64,000 nucleotides of DNA from Janibacter alkaliphilus (GTDB lineage: Bacteria; Actinomycetota; Actinomycetes; Actinomycetales; Dermatophilaceae), in assembly GCF_013408565.1 (NCBI RefSeq), contig NZ_JACBZX010000001.1, positions 682,001 through 746,000 on the forward strand, given 5' to 3'. A model generated the notes under the pieces. The model was not told the origin of the DNA. It was given only the letters and a program-made list of their open reading frames with translations, and did not search any database. Shown here in pieces: positions 9,014-17,752 of the stretch. The first letter of the stretch is position 1; each line of letters starts with the position of its first letter. Both the position numbers and the translations under genes were made by a program.

Positions 9014-9032
9014 ACGAGTAAGGCTTGCCTAA
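9014..9032. promoter_or_regulatory. Putative IdeR/DtxR iron box
   Basis: ACGAGTAAGGCTTGCCTAA matches the 19-bp IdeR/DtxR consensus (TWAGGTWAGSCTWACCTWA) at most positions of the core and right arm. It has the inverted repeat AGGC-TT-GCCT and is weakest in the left outer arm. It is centred about 55 bp upstream of the siderophore-interacting protein start, where binding of the Fe2+-loaded repressor would block transcription. Confidence 0.7.
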
Positions 9033-9072
9033 GGTACGGGTCCGCCGGGGCGTACGGCAACCGGGGGTCGGC

Positions 9073-9636
9073 TCAGGCGAGACCGAGGTCGGTGAGGTCG
9101 AAGGCGTGCCGGTAGGGCACCTGCGCCTCGGCCTCGATCCGGCGCCCGGCGCCGGTGTCCCGGTCGGCGATCGTGGCCACCGCGACCACCTCGCCGCCGG
9201 CCTCGCGGACCGCCTCGACCGCGGCCAGCGGCGAGTCCCCGGTGGTCGTGGTGTCCTCGACGACGACCACCCGACGACCCTGCACCGAGGGGCCCTCGAT
9301 CCGCTGCTGCAGCCCGTGCGCCTTGCCGGCCTTGCGCACGACGAAGGCGTCCAGCCGCTCCCCCGCCCCGGCGGCCGCGTGCAGCATCGAGGTGGCCACC
9401 GGGTCGGCGCCCAGGGTGAGCCCACCGATCGCGTCGAAGGTCAGGTCGGCGACGAGGTCGCGCATCACCCGGCCGACCAGCGGCGCCGCCTGCCCGTCCA
9501 GGGTGATCCGGCGCAGGTCGACGTAGTAGTCGGCCTCCCGACCCGAGGAGAGCGTCACCCGGCCGTGCACGACCGCCCGCTCCCGGATGATCTCGAGCAG
9601 GCGGGCACGGTCGGCGACGAGGTCAGGGGTTCCCAT
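9073..9636 (-). CDS. pyrE: Orotate phosphoribosyltransferase
   Basis: Pyrimidine biosynthesis: transfers PRPP to orotate to give OMP. A 187-aa type I PRTase with the orotate-binding segment TLSSGREADYYVDLRR and the PRPP-binding loop VVVVEDTTTTGDSPL. The length is normal for the family. Start choice is uncertain: the ATG at 9636 fits homologue length, but an in-frame ATG at 9648 would overlap the SDR stop as ATGA, matching the coupling pattern seen elsewhere here. The gene lies away from other pyr genes. Confidence 0.93.
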   Translation of the reverse strand: MGTPDLVADRARLLEIIRERAVVHGRVTLSSGREADYYVDLRRITLDGQAAPLVGRVMRDLVADLTFDAIGGLTLGADPVATSMLHAAAGAGERLDAFVVRKAGKAHGLQQRIEGPSVQGRRVVVVEDTTTTGDSPLAAVEAVREAGGEVVAVATIADRDTGAGRRIEAEAQVPYRHAFDLTDLGLA

Positions 9637-9644
9637 GCGGCCCA

Positions 9645-10430
9645 TCATGCCCGGCTGGCCGGCGGGTCCGCCCGGTGCCTGCGCCGGACCGGGCCGGAGC
9701 GCAGCACCCGGCGCGGCAGGTGGCGCAGCAGGTGCACCACCGCCCGGTACTGCGGGCTGGGCACCGAGATCACCCGGCCGGCGGCCGCGTCGGCCAGCGC
9801 CTCCCGGGCGGTGCGCTCGGCGTCCAGCCAGAAGGGGCCGCGGCGCTCCCCCTTCGCGATCCCGGCCCGCTCGTGGAACTCGGTGCGCACGTAGCCGGGG
9901 CAGACCACCGTGGCAGTGACCCCGGTGCCGGCGAGCTGGCCGGCCAGCGACTCGGTGAGCACGGTGAGGTAGGACTTCGCCGCGGCGTAGCTGCCGCTGG
10001 CCATGAAGCCGGCCACCGAGGAGATGTTGACGACCCGGCCGCGGCCGCGGGCGGTCATCGCGCCCACGGCGGCGTGGCTGAGCACCATCGGGGCCCGCAC
10101 CAGCGCGTCCAGCAGCGCCTCCTCCTGGGCCAGCGTGGTCCGGTCGAAGGGGGAGCCCAGCCCGAAGCCGGCGTTGTTGACGAGCACGTCGACGGGACGG
10201 TCCGGGTCGGCCACCCGGTCGGCGACGGCGGCGAGCGCGTCCCGGTCGGTGAGGTCGGCGGTGAGCACCTCGACGTGCACCCGGTGGCGCCCGCGGATCT
10301 CCTCGGTGGCCCGCTCCAGCCGGTCGGTGGTCCGGGCGACGAGCACGAGGTCGTGGCCCGCTTCGGCCAGCTGCTCGGCGAGCTCGCGGCCCAGGCCGGC
10401 GGTGGCTCCGGTGACGAGTGCGGTGGGCAT
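9645..10430 (-). CDS. SDR-family NAD(P)-dependent oxidoreductase
   Basis: Classical short-chain dehydrogenase of 261 aa. The cofactor motif TGATAGLG is near the N-terminus, followed by NNAG, the catalytic Ser in NISSVAG and the YxxxK motif in SYAAAKSYL. A basic residue at the end of beta-strand 2 (LVARTTDRL) suggests NADP(H) preference. The substrate is unknown. The start at 10430 puts TALVTGATAG at residue 3. It ends at the pyrE start region, so the two may be one transcript. Confidence 0.85.
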   Translation of the reverse strand: MPTALVTGATAGLGRELAEQLAEAGHDLVLVARTTDRLERATEEIRGRHRVHVEVLTADLTDRDALAAVADRVADPDRPVDVLVNNAGFGLGSPFDRTTLAQEEALLDALVRAPMVLSHAAVGAMTARGRGRVVNISSVAGFMASGSYAAAKSYLTVLTESLAGQLAGTGVTATVVCPGYVRTEFHERAGIAKGERRGPFWLDAERTAREALADAAAGRVISVPSPQYRAVVHLLRHLPRRVLRSGPVRRRHRADPPASRA

Positions 10431-10468
10431 GGACCGCACGGTACGTGCCGCTGCGTAGGGTGACCGGC

Positions 10469-11257
10469 GTGCGTATCGCCACCTGGAACGTCAACTCCAT
10501 CCGCTCCCGCATCGACCGGCTCGAGGCGTGGCTGCAGCGCAGCGACGTCGACGTGCTGGCGATCCAGGAGACGAAGGCGCGGGAGGACCAGTTCCCCCAC
10601 GACCGGGTCCGCGCCCTCGGCTACGAGGTCGCCCACCACGGGCTGAACCAGTGGAACGGGGTGGCCGTGCTCTCCCGCGTCGGGATCGAGGACGTCACCG
10701 TCGGCTTCGAGGGCGACCCCGGCTGGGGCGACCCGGTCGCGCCGGAGGCCCGGGCCATCGGCGCCACCTGCGGCGGGGTGCGGATGTGGAGCCTCTACGT
10801 GCCCAACGGGCGCGGGCTCGACGACCCGCACATGGACTACAAGCTGGCCTGGCTGGACGCGCTGCGCGCCCAGGCCGCCGGCTGGGCGGCCGACGGGGCG
10901 CAGGTCGCGCTCTGCGGCGACTGGAACATCGCGCCGCAGGACGAGGACGTGTGGTCGATGGAGTACTACCAGGACAAGAGCCACGTCAGCCCGGGCGAGC
11001 GGGCCGCCTTCCAGGCGGTGCTCGACGCCGGCTACACCGACCTGGTGCGACCGCACGCCCCGGGACCGGAGGTCTACACCTACTGGGACTACCAGCAGCT
11101 CGCCTTCCCCAAGCGGCGCGGGATGCGGATCGACTTCGTCCTCGGCTCGGCCGCGCTGGCGCAGCGGGCCACAGGCGCGGCGATCGACCGCGAGGAGCGC
11201 AAGGGCAAGGGCGCCAGCGACCACGCGCCGGTCGTCGTCGAGCTGGCGGCGTCGTGA
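10469..11257 (+). CDS. xth: Exodeoxyribonuclease III (AP endonuclease, ExoA/Xth family)
   Basis: Base-excision repair enzyme cleaving 5' of abasic sites and resecting 3' ends. The 262-aa protein carries the Mg2+/active-site motifs ATWNVNSI, AIQETKA, NGRGL, CGDWNIAP and the final SDHAPVV. The GTG at 10469 is preferred: it places RIATWNVNSI at the N-terminus and is preceded by AGGGTGA. It is divergent from the SDR gene (38 bp between starts) and overlaps the alpha/beta-hydrolase start by 4 bp. Confidence 0.95.
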   Translation: MRIATWNVNSIRSRIDRLEAWLQRSDVDVLAIQETKAREDQFPHDRVRALGYEVAHHGLNQWNGVAVLSRVGIEDVTVGFEGDPGWGDPVAPEARAIGATCGGVRMWSLYVPNGRGLDDPHMDYKLAWLDALRAQAAGWAADGAQVALCGDWNIAPQDEDVWSMEYYQDKSHVSPGERAAFQAVLDAGYTDLVRPHAPGPEVYTYWDYQQLAFPKRRGMRIDFVLGSAALAQRATGAAIDREERKGKGASDHAPVVVELAAS

Positions 11258-12156
11258 ACCGGCCCGCGCAGGTGATGGCCCAGGGCACCGCGGTGCGGCT
11301 GCTCAGCGCCGCGCTGCCCGACGGCTCCGAGGTGGCCGTCCGGGAGCACCCGGGCGAGCCCGGCGGCCCCACCCTGGTGCTGGCGCACGGCTGGTGCCTC
11401 GCCCAGGAGAGCTGGGACCCGGTGGTCACCGAGCTGCGCCGTCGCCGCCCCGGGCTGCGGGTGCTGACCTACGACCAGCCCGGCCACGGCGCGTCCTCGC
11501 CGATCCACGGCGACCGGATCGAGGTGCGCGACCTGGGCCGGGCGCTGGGCGCGGTGCTCGCCGAGCACGCGCCCGAGGGGGAGCTGGTGCTCGGCGGGCA
11601 CTCCATGGGCGGGATGACCGTCATGGCGCTGGCCGGTCTGCAGCCGGACCTGGTGCGTGAGCGGGTGCGCGGGCTGCTGCTGGCGGCGACCATGGCCCGG
11701 CCCGACCCGCGGCGGCGAGGCATCCCCGGGGAGCGCCTCGTCATGGGCCTCATGGCCCGGTTCCCGGACTCCTGGCCGGGGCTGCCGACGACGCCCGCGA
11801 TGACCGCCCGCAACCTCTTCGGCGCGGACCCCGACCCGGAGGCGGTCGAGGCGACCAGCGCGCTCACCGCGGCGACCGGCGGCCGGACCACCGGGCTCTG
11901 CTACGGCGCGATCATGCGGCACGACGAGGTCGACGCCCTCGGCGGGCTGTCCGGCGTGCCCACCTTCGTCGTCACCGGGAGCCGGGACCGGCTCACCCCG
12001 GTCCGGCGCGGCCGGCACGTGGCGGCGCACGCCCCGGGCAGCACCTTCTGGTCGGTGCCGGGCGCGGGGCACATGCTCGCCTGGGAGGCCACCGACCTGC
12101 TCGTCGACCGGCTGGAACGGCTGCTCGACGCGACGCCCGCGGCGGCGCGTCCCTGA
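11254..12156 (+). CDS. Alpha/beta hydrolase
   Basis: Cytoplasmic serine hydrolase of about 300 aa. The oxyanion HGWCLAQESW follows strand 3. The nucleophile elbow is GHSMGG. The likely acid is the Asp in TGSRDRLTP and the catalytic His is in GAGHMLAWE. The GTG at 11254 gives a GTGA overlap with the xth stop; an in-frame ATG at 11275 is an alternative. The fold is shared by esterases, epoxide hydrolases and C-C hydrolases, so the substrate is open. Confidence 0.88.
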   Translation: MNRPAQVMAQGTAVRLLSAALPDGSEVAVREHPGEPGGPTLVLAHGWCLAQESWDPVVTELRRRRPGLRVLTYDQPGHGASSPIHGDRIEVRDLGRALGAVLAEHAPEGELVLGGHSMGGMTVMALAGLQPDLVRERVRGLLLAATMARPDPRRRGIPGERLVMGLMARFPDSWPGLPTTPAMTARNLFGADPDPEAVEATSALTAATGGRTTGLCYGAIMRHDEVDALGGLSGVPTFVVTGSRDRLTPVRRGRHVAAHAPGSTFWSVPGAGHMLAWEATDLLVDRLERLLDATPAAARP

Positions 12157-12199
12157 CCGATCCGCGGGTCCGCAGCGCGTCCTGGGAGGGAGGCGGGGC

Positions 12200-13207
12200 T
12201 CAGGTGCGCCGCGGGAGCCGCGCCGTCGCGAGGTGCATCATCGCGCCGGAGGTGACCCGCAGCGCCTGGCCCACGACGATTCGGCGTCGCTGGTATGCGG
12301 CCGGTCCGCACTCCGGACCGTGCCGGTGCAGCGCGTCCGCCAGGGCCAGCGCGTCGAGCACCGCCTCCGCGGCGCCGCGGCCGAGGTTGGGCGTCATCGC
12401 GTGCGCGGCGTCCCCGAGCAGCACCGTCCGCCCGGCGACGAGCGAGCGCATCGGGGGCGCGACGTGGATCCGTTGGGCGAGCACGGCCTCCGGCTCGGCG
12501 TCGGCCAGCAGCGCGCTGACCCGAGGGTCCCAGCCGGCGTAGCCCGCGCGGGCCTCGGCGAGCGCGGCCGCCGGGTCGAGGTCGCGACCGGGCAGCGCCG
12601 AGCGCCAGGCGAGGAACCAGTAGGTGCCGCCGGGCACGGGCGAGATGCCGGCCAGCCGGCCGCGGCCCCACCACTCCCCCGAGACCTCGGGGGCGGTCGC
12701 GGTGGTGCCGCGGACCGCCACCCACGGGGTGGGGCGCTCGACGGCCCGTGGCCAGGCGGACCGGCGGACGGCGCTGCGCACCCCGTCGGCGCCGACGAGC
12801 AGGTCGGCCCCGAGCCGGTCGGCCAGGGCCTGCGGGTCGGCAACCTCCTCGGTGCGCCGCGCCACCTGCTCCGGGACCGCCCGCTCCAGGGCCTCCAGCA
12901 GGGCCGGGCGGGCGACCAGCCGCAGCCCGCTGCGCCCGGCCGGCAGGTGGACCAGGGCCCGCCCGTCGGGGCGCCGCAGGGCTCCGTCGGTCGGGGCGAC
13001 GCTGTCCCGGCGCAGGCCCTCACCGACGCCGAGACGGTCCAGCGCCCGCAGCGCACCCGGCCACAGCGCCAGGCCGGCGCCGGCCCCGGCGCGCTCGGGA
13101 CGCCCCTCGACGAGGGTCACCCGCCAGCGCTCGGGGTCCAGCGCGGCGGCCAGGCTCAGCCCGGCGATCCCGCCGCCGACGACGAGGACGTGCGGCCGCT
13201 GGGTCAT
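12200..13207 (-). CDS. FAD-dependent monooxygenase (PHBH/salicylate hydroxylase-like)
   Basis: Group A flavoprotein hydroxylase of 335 aa. The FAD dinucleotide motif VVGGGIAGLSLAAAL is near the N-terminus, the DG region GADGVRSAVR in the middle, and the second FAD motif LLGDAAHAMTPNLGRG near residue 275. The last motif and FAD contacts match UbiH/kynurenine 3-monooxygenase-like enzymes, which hydroxylate aromatic rings. It stands alone between the alpha/beta hydrolase (convergent) and clpB, separated from clpB by a strong hairpin. Confidence 0.85.
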   Translation of the reverse strand: MTQRPHVLVVGGGIAGLSLAAALDPERWRVTLVEGRPERAGAGAGLALWPGALRALDRLGVGEGLRRDSVAPTDGALRRPDGRALVHLPAGRSGLRLVARPALLEALERAVPEQVARRTEEVADPQALADRLGADLLVGADGVRSAVRRSAWPRAVERPTPWVAVRGTTATAPEVSGEWWGRGRLAGISPVPGGTYWFLAWRSALPGRDLDPAAALAEARAGYAGWDPRVSALLADAEPEAVLAQRIHVAPPMRSLVAGRTVLLGDAAHAMTPNLGRGAAEAVLDALALADALHRHGPECGPAAYQRRRIVVGQALRVTSGAMMHLATARLPRRT

Positions 13208-13240
13208 CGCACCAACCTAGCCACCGCCCTGGACAGCGGA

Positions 13241-13272
13241 CGACCCCTCACGGGAGGTCCCGTGAGGGGTCG
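13241..13272 (-). terminator. Hairpin terminator downstream of clpB
   Basis: Perfect 15-bp inverted repeat (13241-13255 and 13258-13272) with a 2-nt loop, placed 25 bp after the clpB stop and before the monooxygenase gene on the same strand. No T-run follows, as is common in GC-rich actinobacteria. Confidence 0.7.
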
Positions 13273-13296
13273 TGGGCATGCCGCGGGGGCCGTCGG

Positions 13297-15882
13297 TCAG
13301 CGCAGCGCCAGGCCGCTCCCGTCGTCGGCGACGTCCACGGTGACGGTGGAGCCGTCGCGCACGTCGCCGGCGAGCAGGGCGGTGGCCAGCCGGTCGCCGA
13401 TCTCCTTCTGCACCAGGCGGCGCAGCGGGCGGGCGCCGTAGGCCGGGTCGTACCCCTTCTCCGCCAGCCAGGTCCGGGCCGGCCCGGTGACCTCGAGGCT
13501 GATCCGGCGGTCGGCCAGCCGGGTGGCCAGCTCGCGCACCTGCAGCTCGACGATGTCGCCGAGCTCGTCCTGGGTCAGCGGCTCGAAGACGACGATCTCG
13601 TCGAGCCGGTTGAGGAACTCGGGCTTGAAGGCCTGGCGCACCGTGGCCATCACCGAGTCCACCCGCTGCTCCTGGTCGAGCGAGGGGTCGACGAGGTACT
13701 GGCTGCCGAGGTTGCTGGTCATCACGAGGATGACGTTGCGGAAGTCGACGGTGCGGCCCTGACCGTCGGTCAGCCGACCGTCGTCGAGCACCTGCAGCAG
13801 GATGTCGAAGGTCTCCGGGTGGGCCTTCTCCACCTCGTCGAGCAGGACCACCGAGTAGGGGCGGCGGCGCACCGCCTCGGTGAGCTGACCGCCCTCCTCG
13901 TAGCCGACGTAGCCGGGCGGGGACCCGATGAGCCGGGCCACCGCGTGCCGCTCGGCGTACTCCGACATGTCGATCCGGACCATCGCCCGCTCGTCGTCGA
14001 AGAGGAAGTCGGCCAGCGACTTCGCCAGCTCGGTCTTGCCGACCCCGGTGGGGCCGAGGAAGAGGAAGCTGCCGGTGGGCCGGTCCGGGTCGGCGATGCC
14101 GGCCCGGCTGCGACGCACCGCGTCGCTGACCGCGCGCACCGCGGCGGCCTGCCCGATGAGCCGGGAGCCGATGATCGACTCCATGCTGAGCAGCTTCTCG
14201 GTCTCGCCCTGCAGCAGCCGGCCGGCCGGGATGCCGGTCCACGCCGAGATGACCTCGGCGATGTCGTCGGCACCGACCCGCTCCTTGACCATCGGCGAGC
14301 CCTCGTCGGTCGCCGCGCTGGCGGCGTCCTCGGCGGCCTCGGCCTCGGCGACCTGCTGCTGCAGCTGCGGGATCTGGCCGTAGAGCAGCCGCGAGGCGGC
14401 CTCGTAGTCGCCCTCGCGCTGCAGCCGGTCGGCCTGGGTGCGCAGGTCGTCGAGCCGGGCCTTGAGGTCACCGACCGCGTTCAGCCCGGCCTTCTCCGAC
14501 TCCCACCGGGCGGTGAGCTCGGCGAGCAGCTCGCGCTTCTCGGCGAGGTCGTCCTCGAGCCGGGCCAGCCGGTCGCGGCTGGCGTCGTCGGACTCCCGCT
14601 CGAGGTGCAGCTTCTCCATCTCCAGCCGGGCCACGGCGCGCTGCAGCTCGTCCACCTCGACCGGGCTGGAGTCGATCTCCATGCGCAGCCGGCTGGCCGC
14701 CTCGTCGACGAGGTCGATCGCCTTGTCCGGCAGCTGACGGCCGGTGATGTACCGGTCCGAGAGCGAGGCCGCGGCCACCAGCGCGGTGTCCTCGATGGCC
14801 ACCTTGTGGTGCGCCTCGTAGCGCTCCTTGAGGCCGCGCAGGATGGCGATGGTGTCCTCGACGCTGGGCTCGCCGACGAAGACCTGCTGGAAGCGGCGCT
14901 CCAGGGCGGGGTCCTTCTCGATGTGCTCGCGGAACTCGTCCAGCGTGGTGGCGCCGACCAGCCGCAGCTCGCCGCGGGCGAGCATCGGCTTGAGCATGTT
15001 GCCGGCGTCCATGGCGCCCTCGCCGGAGGCCCCGGCGCCGACGACCGTGTGCAGCTCGTCGATGAAGGTGACGATCTGACCGTCGCTGGCCTTGATCTCC
15101 TCCAGGACCGCCTTGAGGCGCTCCTCGAACTCGCCGCGGTACTTCGCGCCGGCGACCATCGCCCCGAGGTCGAGGCTGACCAGCTGCTTGTCCCGCAGCG
15201 ACTCCGGCACGTCGCCGTCGACGATGCGCTGGGCCAGGCCCTCGACGACCGCGGTCTTGCCGACGCCGGGCTCACCGATGAGCACCGGGTTGTTCTTGGT
15301 GCGCCGGGAGAGCACCTGGACCACCCGGCGGATCTCGGAGTCCCGGCCGATCACCGGGTCGAGCTTGCCGTCCCGAGCCATCTGGGTGAGGTCGGTGCCG
15401 TACTCGGCCAGCGACTCACCCCCTTCGACCGGGGTCTGCGAGGTGACCGTCCGGCCGCCGCGCAGCTCGTCGATCTTCGCCTCCATGTCGGCGGCGCCAC
15501 GCTTCTCCACCGCGGCCAGGTGGCCGGTCTCGGCGAGCGCGAGCATGAGGATGTCGAAGGCGAGGAAGGTGTCCCCCTTCGCCTTCATCAGGGTGTCGCC
15601 CTGCTGCAGCACGGCCAGGGCGGACCGGCCGAAGGTGGGCGGCTGGGCGGCGCCGCTGGTGGTGGGCAGCGCGGCGATCGCCGCGTCGGCCTGGCCGAGC
15701 ACGTGCTGGGCGCCGGTGCCCGCGGCCTGCAGCAGGGTTTCGGCCTGCGGGGTGTCGACCCGGATCAGGCTGCTGACCAGGTGGTCCGGGGTGATCTCGG
15801 GGTGGCCCTCGGTCTGCGCGGCCCGCTGGGCCAGCGCGAGGGCCTCGGCGACCTTGGTGGTCGGCGTGAGCTCCATGGGCAT
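13297..15882 (-). CDS. clpB: ATP-dependent disaggregase ClpB
   Basis: Hexameric AAA+ chaperone that, with DnaK/DnaJ/GrpE, pulls proteins out of aggregates. The 861-aa protein has the expected layout: an N-terminal Clp repeat domain, AAA-1 with Walker A GEPGVGKT (about residue 205), the ClpB-specific coiled-coil middle domain (about 410-525, Glu/Arg/Leu-rich), AAA-2 with Walker A GPTGVGKT (about 609), and the C-terminal D2-small domain. The ClpP-binding loop (IGF/L) is absent, as expected for ClpB. The HAIR operator 54 bp upstream puts it in the HspR regulon together with the dnaK operon in this window. Confidence 0.97.
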   Translation of the reverse strand: MPMELTPTTKVAEALALAQRAAQTEGHPEITPDHLVSSLIRVDTPQAETLLQAAGTGAQHVLGQADAAIAALPTTSGAAQPPTFGRSALAVLQQGDTLMKAKGDTFLAFDILMLALAETGHLAAVEKRGAADMEAKIDELRGGRTVTSQTPVEGGESLAEYGTDLTQMARDGKLDPVIGRDSEIRRVVQVLSRRTKNNPVLIGEPGVGKTAVVEGLAQRIVDGDVPESLRDKQLVSLDLGAMVAGAKYRGEFEERLKAVLEEIKASDGQIVTFIDELHTVVGAGASGEGAMDAGNMLKPMLARGELRLVGATTLDEFREHIEKDPALERRFQQVFVGEPSVEDTIAILRGLKERYEAHHKVAIEDTALVAAASLSDRYITGRQLPDKAIDLVDEAASRLRMEIDSSPVEVDELQRAVARLEMEKLHLERESDDASRDRLARLEDDLAEKRELLAELTARWESEKAGLNAVGDLKARLDDLRTQADRLQREGDYEAASRLLYGQIPQLQQQVAEAEAAEDAASAATDEGSPMVKERVGADDIAEVISAWTGIPAGRLLQGETEKLLSMESIIGSRLIGQAAAVRAVSDAVRRSRAGIADPDRPTGSFLFLGPTGVGKTELAKSLADFLFDDERAMVRIDMSEYAERHAVARLIGSPPGYVGYEEGGQLTEAVRRRPYSVVLLDEVEKAHPETFDILLQVLDDGRLTDGQGRTVDFRNVILVMTSNLGSQYLVDPSLDQEQRVDSVMATVRQAFKPEFLNRLDEIVVFEPLTQDELGDIVELQVRELATRLADRRISLEVTGPARTWLAEKGYDPAYGARPLRRLVQKEIGDRLATALLAGDVRDGSTVTVDVADDGSGLALR

Positions 15883-15935
15883 TCGTCTCCTGAGGTGCGT
15901 GGGTCCAATCTCTCACCAGAGACAACCTTGTCACA

Positions 15936-15956
15936 GTTGAGTCTATTCCGCTCAAC
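15936..15956. promoter_or_regulatory. HAIR element (HspR operator) of clpB
   Basis: GTTGAGT-N7-GCTCAAC, the HspR-associated inverted repeat (consensus CTTGAGT-N7-ACTCAAG), with arms GTTGAG/CTCAAC fully symmetric. It lies 54-74 bp upstream of the clpB start, overlapping its likely promoter. The divergent peptidase gene starts 111 bp away on the other side. Confidence 0.9.
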
Positions 15957-16066
15957 TCTGTGCGACGAACGGTCACCCCGCAAGCCCCACCGTGGGGTGC
16001 CGGGCTCCTATGGTCGTCCGCACGTGACCTGGGACACCCCCGGGCCCGACCCCTGAAGGAACCACC

Positions 16067-17578
16067 ATGCGCACCCCACGCCGAGCCGCCACGACCGCGG
16101 CCGTCGCCACCGCCGCACTGGCGCTCACCACCGCCGCCGCCTCCCCCGCCGCGGCCGGCAACATCAACAACCCGAAGAAGATGACCCGGGCGATCACCAC
16201 CGAGAACGTGATGGATCACCTCGAGACCTTCCAGGACATCGCCGACGAGCACGGGGACCGGGGCGCTGGCACCCCCGGCTACGAGGCCTCCGCGCGCTAC
16301 GTCGAGCAGACGCTCCAGGAGGCCGGCTACGAGACCGAGCGGCAGTACTTCGACTTCTTCTACGAGGAGATCAGCGCCGAGTCGCTGAGCGAGGTCAGCC
16401 CGGACGCCCGGGACCTCGAGCACGCGCCGATGTCCTACTCCCCCGGCACCGGCACGACGCCGGTGACCGGCACCCTGGCCGGCCCGCAGACCGTCACCGG
16501 CTGCGAGATCGGGGACTACGCGGGCGCCGACCTCACCGGGCAGATCGCCCTGGTCAGCCGCGGCGTGTGCAGCTTCGCCCAGAAGTCCCAGGTGGCCAAC
16601 GAGGCCGGCGCCGAGGCCGCGATCATCTACAACAACGTCGACGGGGCGCTCAACGGCACCCTCGGCGAGGTGCTCGACGACGTGGTGCCGACCACCGGCG
16701 TCTCGCAGGCGCTCGGCCAGGAGCTGGCGGCGAAGGCGGCCGACGGGCCGGTCGAGGTCAGCTTCCTGCTCGACAAGACCCAGGAGGTGCGCGAGACCTT
16801 CAACGTCATCGCCGAGACCGAGGCCGGTCGCGACGACAACGTCGTCATGGTCGGCGCCCACCTCGACGGCGTGCACGACGGCCCGGGGATCAACGACAAC
16901 GCCTCGGGCTCGGCCGGCATCCTCGAGACCGCCGTCCAGCTGGGCAAGGCGAAGAAGCTCAACAACAAGGTGCGCTTCGCCTGGTGGGGCGCCGAGGAGC
17001 TCGGCCTGGTCGGCTCCGACCACTACGTCGAGGACCTCGTCGCCAACGAGCCGGAGGCGCTGGCAGACATCGCCACGTACCTCAACTTCGACATGATCGG
17101 CTCGCCCAACCACATCATCGGGGTCTACGACGCCGACGAGTCGACCTACGAGGCCCCGGTCGAGGTGCCCGAGGGCTCGGCGGCCACCGAGGAGGTCTTC
17201 ACCGACTACTTCGACGGCATCGACCAGCCGTGGGTGGACACCGAGTTCTCCGGCCGGTCCGACTACTCCGCCTTCATCGCCAACGGCGTCCCGGCCTCCG
17301 GCCTCTTCACCGGCGCCGACGGCGTGAAGACCGAGGAGCAGGCCGCGCTCTTCGGCGGCGAGGCCGGGGTGACCTACGACCCGAACTACCACACCCCGCA
17401 GGACGACATCAGCAACATCGACGTCGAGGCGCTGGGCACGATGAGCGACGCCATCGGCTGGGCGACGATGTCGCTGGCGCTGGACACCAGCGAGATCAAC
17501 GGCAAGCGCAGCGCCGGCAAGTCCGGCAAGCCGCACCCGAAGGGGCCGCGACCGGTCGGCGAGCAGGACGCCGCCTGA
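16067..17578 (+). CDS. Secreted M28-family metallopeptidase with PA domain
   Basis: Exported zinc aminopeptidase of 503 aa. The first about 31 residues form a signal peptide (Arg-rich start, Ala/Thr-rich core, cleavage after ASPAAAG). A protease-associated domain (about 135-235, with VSRGVCSFAQKSQVA) precedes the catalytic M28 domain. Zinc ligands are visible in GAHLDGVHDGPGINDNAS (His, Asp), WWGAEELG (Glu-Glu), the Asp in LNFDMIGSPN and the His in NYHTPQDD. This order matches Streptomyces/yeast aminopeptidase Y-type enzymes. A GC-rich hairpin follows the stop. It is divergent from clpB. Confidence 0.92.
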   Translation: MRTPRRAATTAAVATAALALTTAAASPAAAGNINNPKKMTRAITTENVMDHLETFQDIADEHGDRGAGTPGYEASARYVEQTLQEAGYETERQYFDFFYEEISAESLSEVSPDARDLEHAPMSYSPGTGTTPVTGTLAGPQTVTGCEIGDYAGADLTGQIALVSRGVCSFAQKSQVANEAGAEAAIIYNNVDGALNGTLGEVLDDVVPTTGVSQALGQELAAKAADGPVEVSFLLDKTQEVRETFNVIAETEAGRDDNVVMVGAHLDGVHDGPGINDNASGSAGILETAVQLGKAKKLNNKVRFAWWGAEELGLVGSDHYVEDLVANEPEALADIATYLNFDMIGSPNHIIGVYDADESTYEAPVEVPEGSAATEEVFTDYFDGIDQPWVDTEFSGRSDYSAFIANGVPASGLFTGADGVKTEEQAALFGGEAGVTYDPNYHTPQDDISNIDVEALGTMSDAIGWATMSLALDTSEINGKRSAGKSGKPHPKGPRPVGEQDAA

Positions 17579-17597
17579 GCTCACCCGCAGCCTGACC

Positions 17598-17633
17598 GGA
17601 CGCCCCCGTCGCCACCCGGCGGCGGGGGCGTCC
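17598..17633 (+). terminator. GC-rich hairpin after the M28 peptidase gene
   Basis: A 16-bp stem with one mismatch (17598-17613 with 17618-17633) and a 4-nt loop, starting 19 bp after the stop codon. No T-tract follows. Confidence 0.6.
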
Positions 17634-17752
17634 GCCTGGGCACGCCCGGCGCCCACCTCGTCGCGACCGACCCGCCCCGGGCCGGCGGACCGGTCGGCGA
17701 CAGGTCCCGGACACCCCTGGCCCTGAGCCGGATTTGGAGATAGGTTCAGGTC

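Noticed and set aside
12748..16056. Very long plus-strand open frame opposite clpB
   Set aside because: High GC leaves antisense frames open; the minus frame has complete ClpB motifs and the HAIR site.
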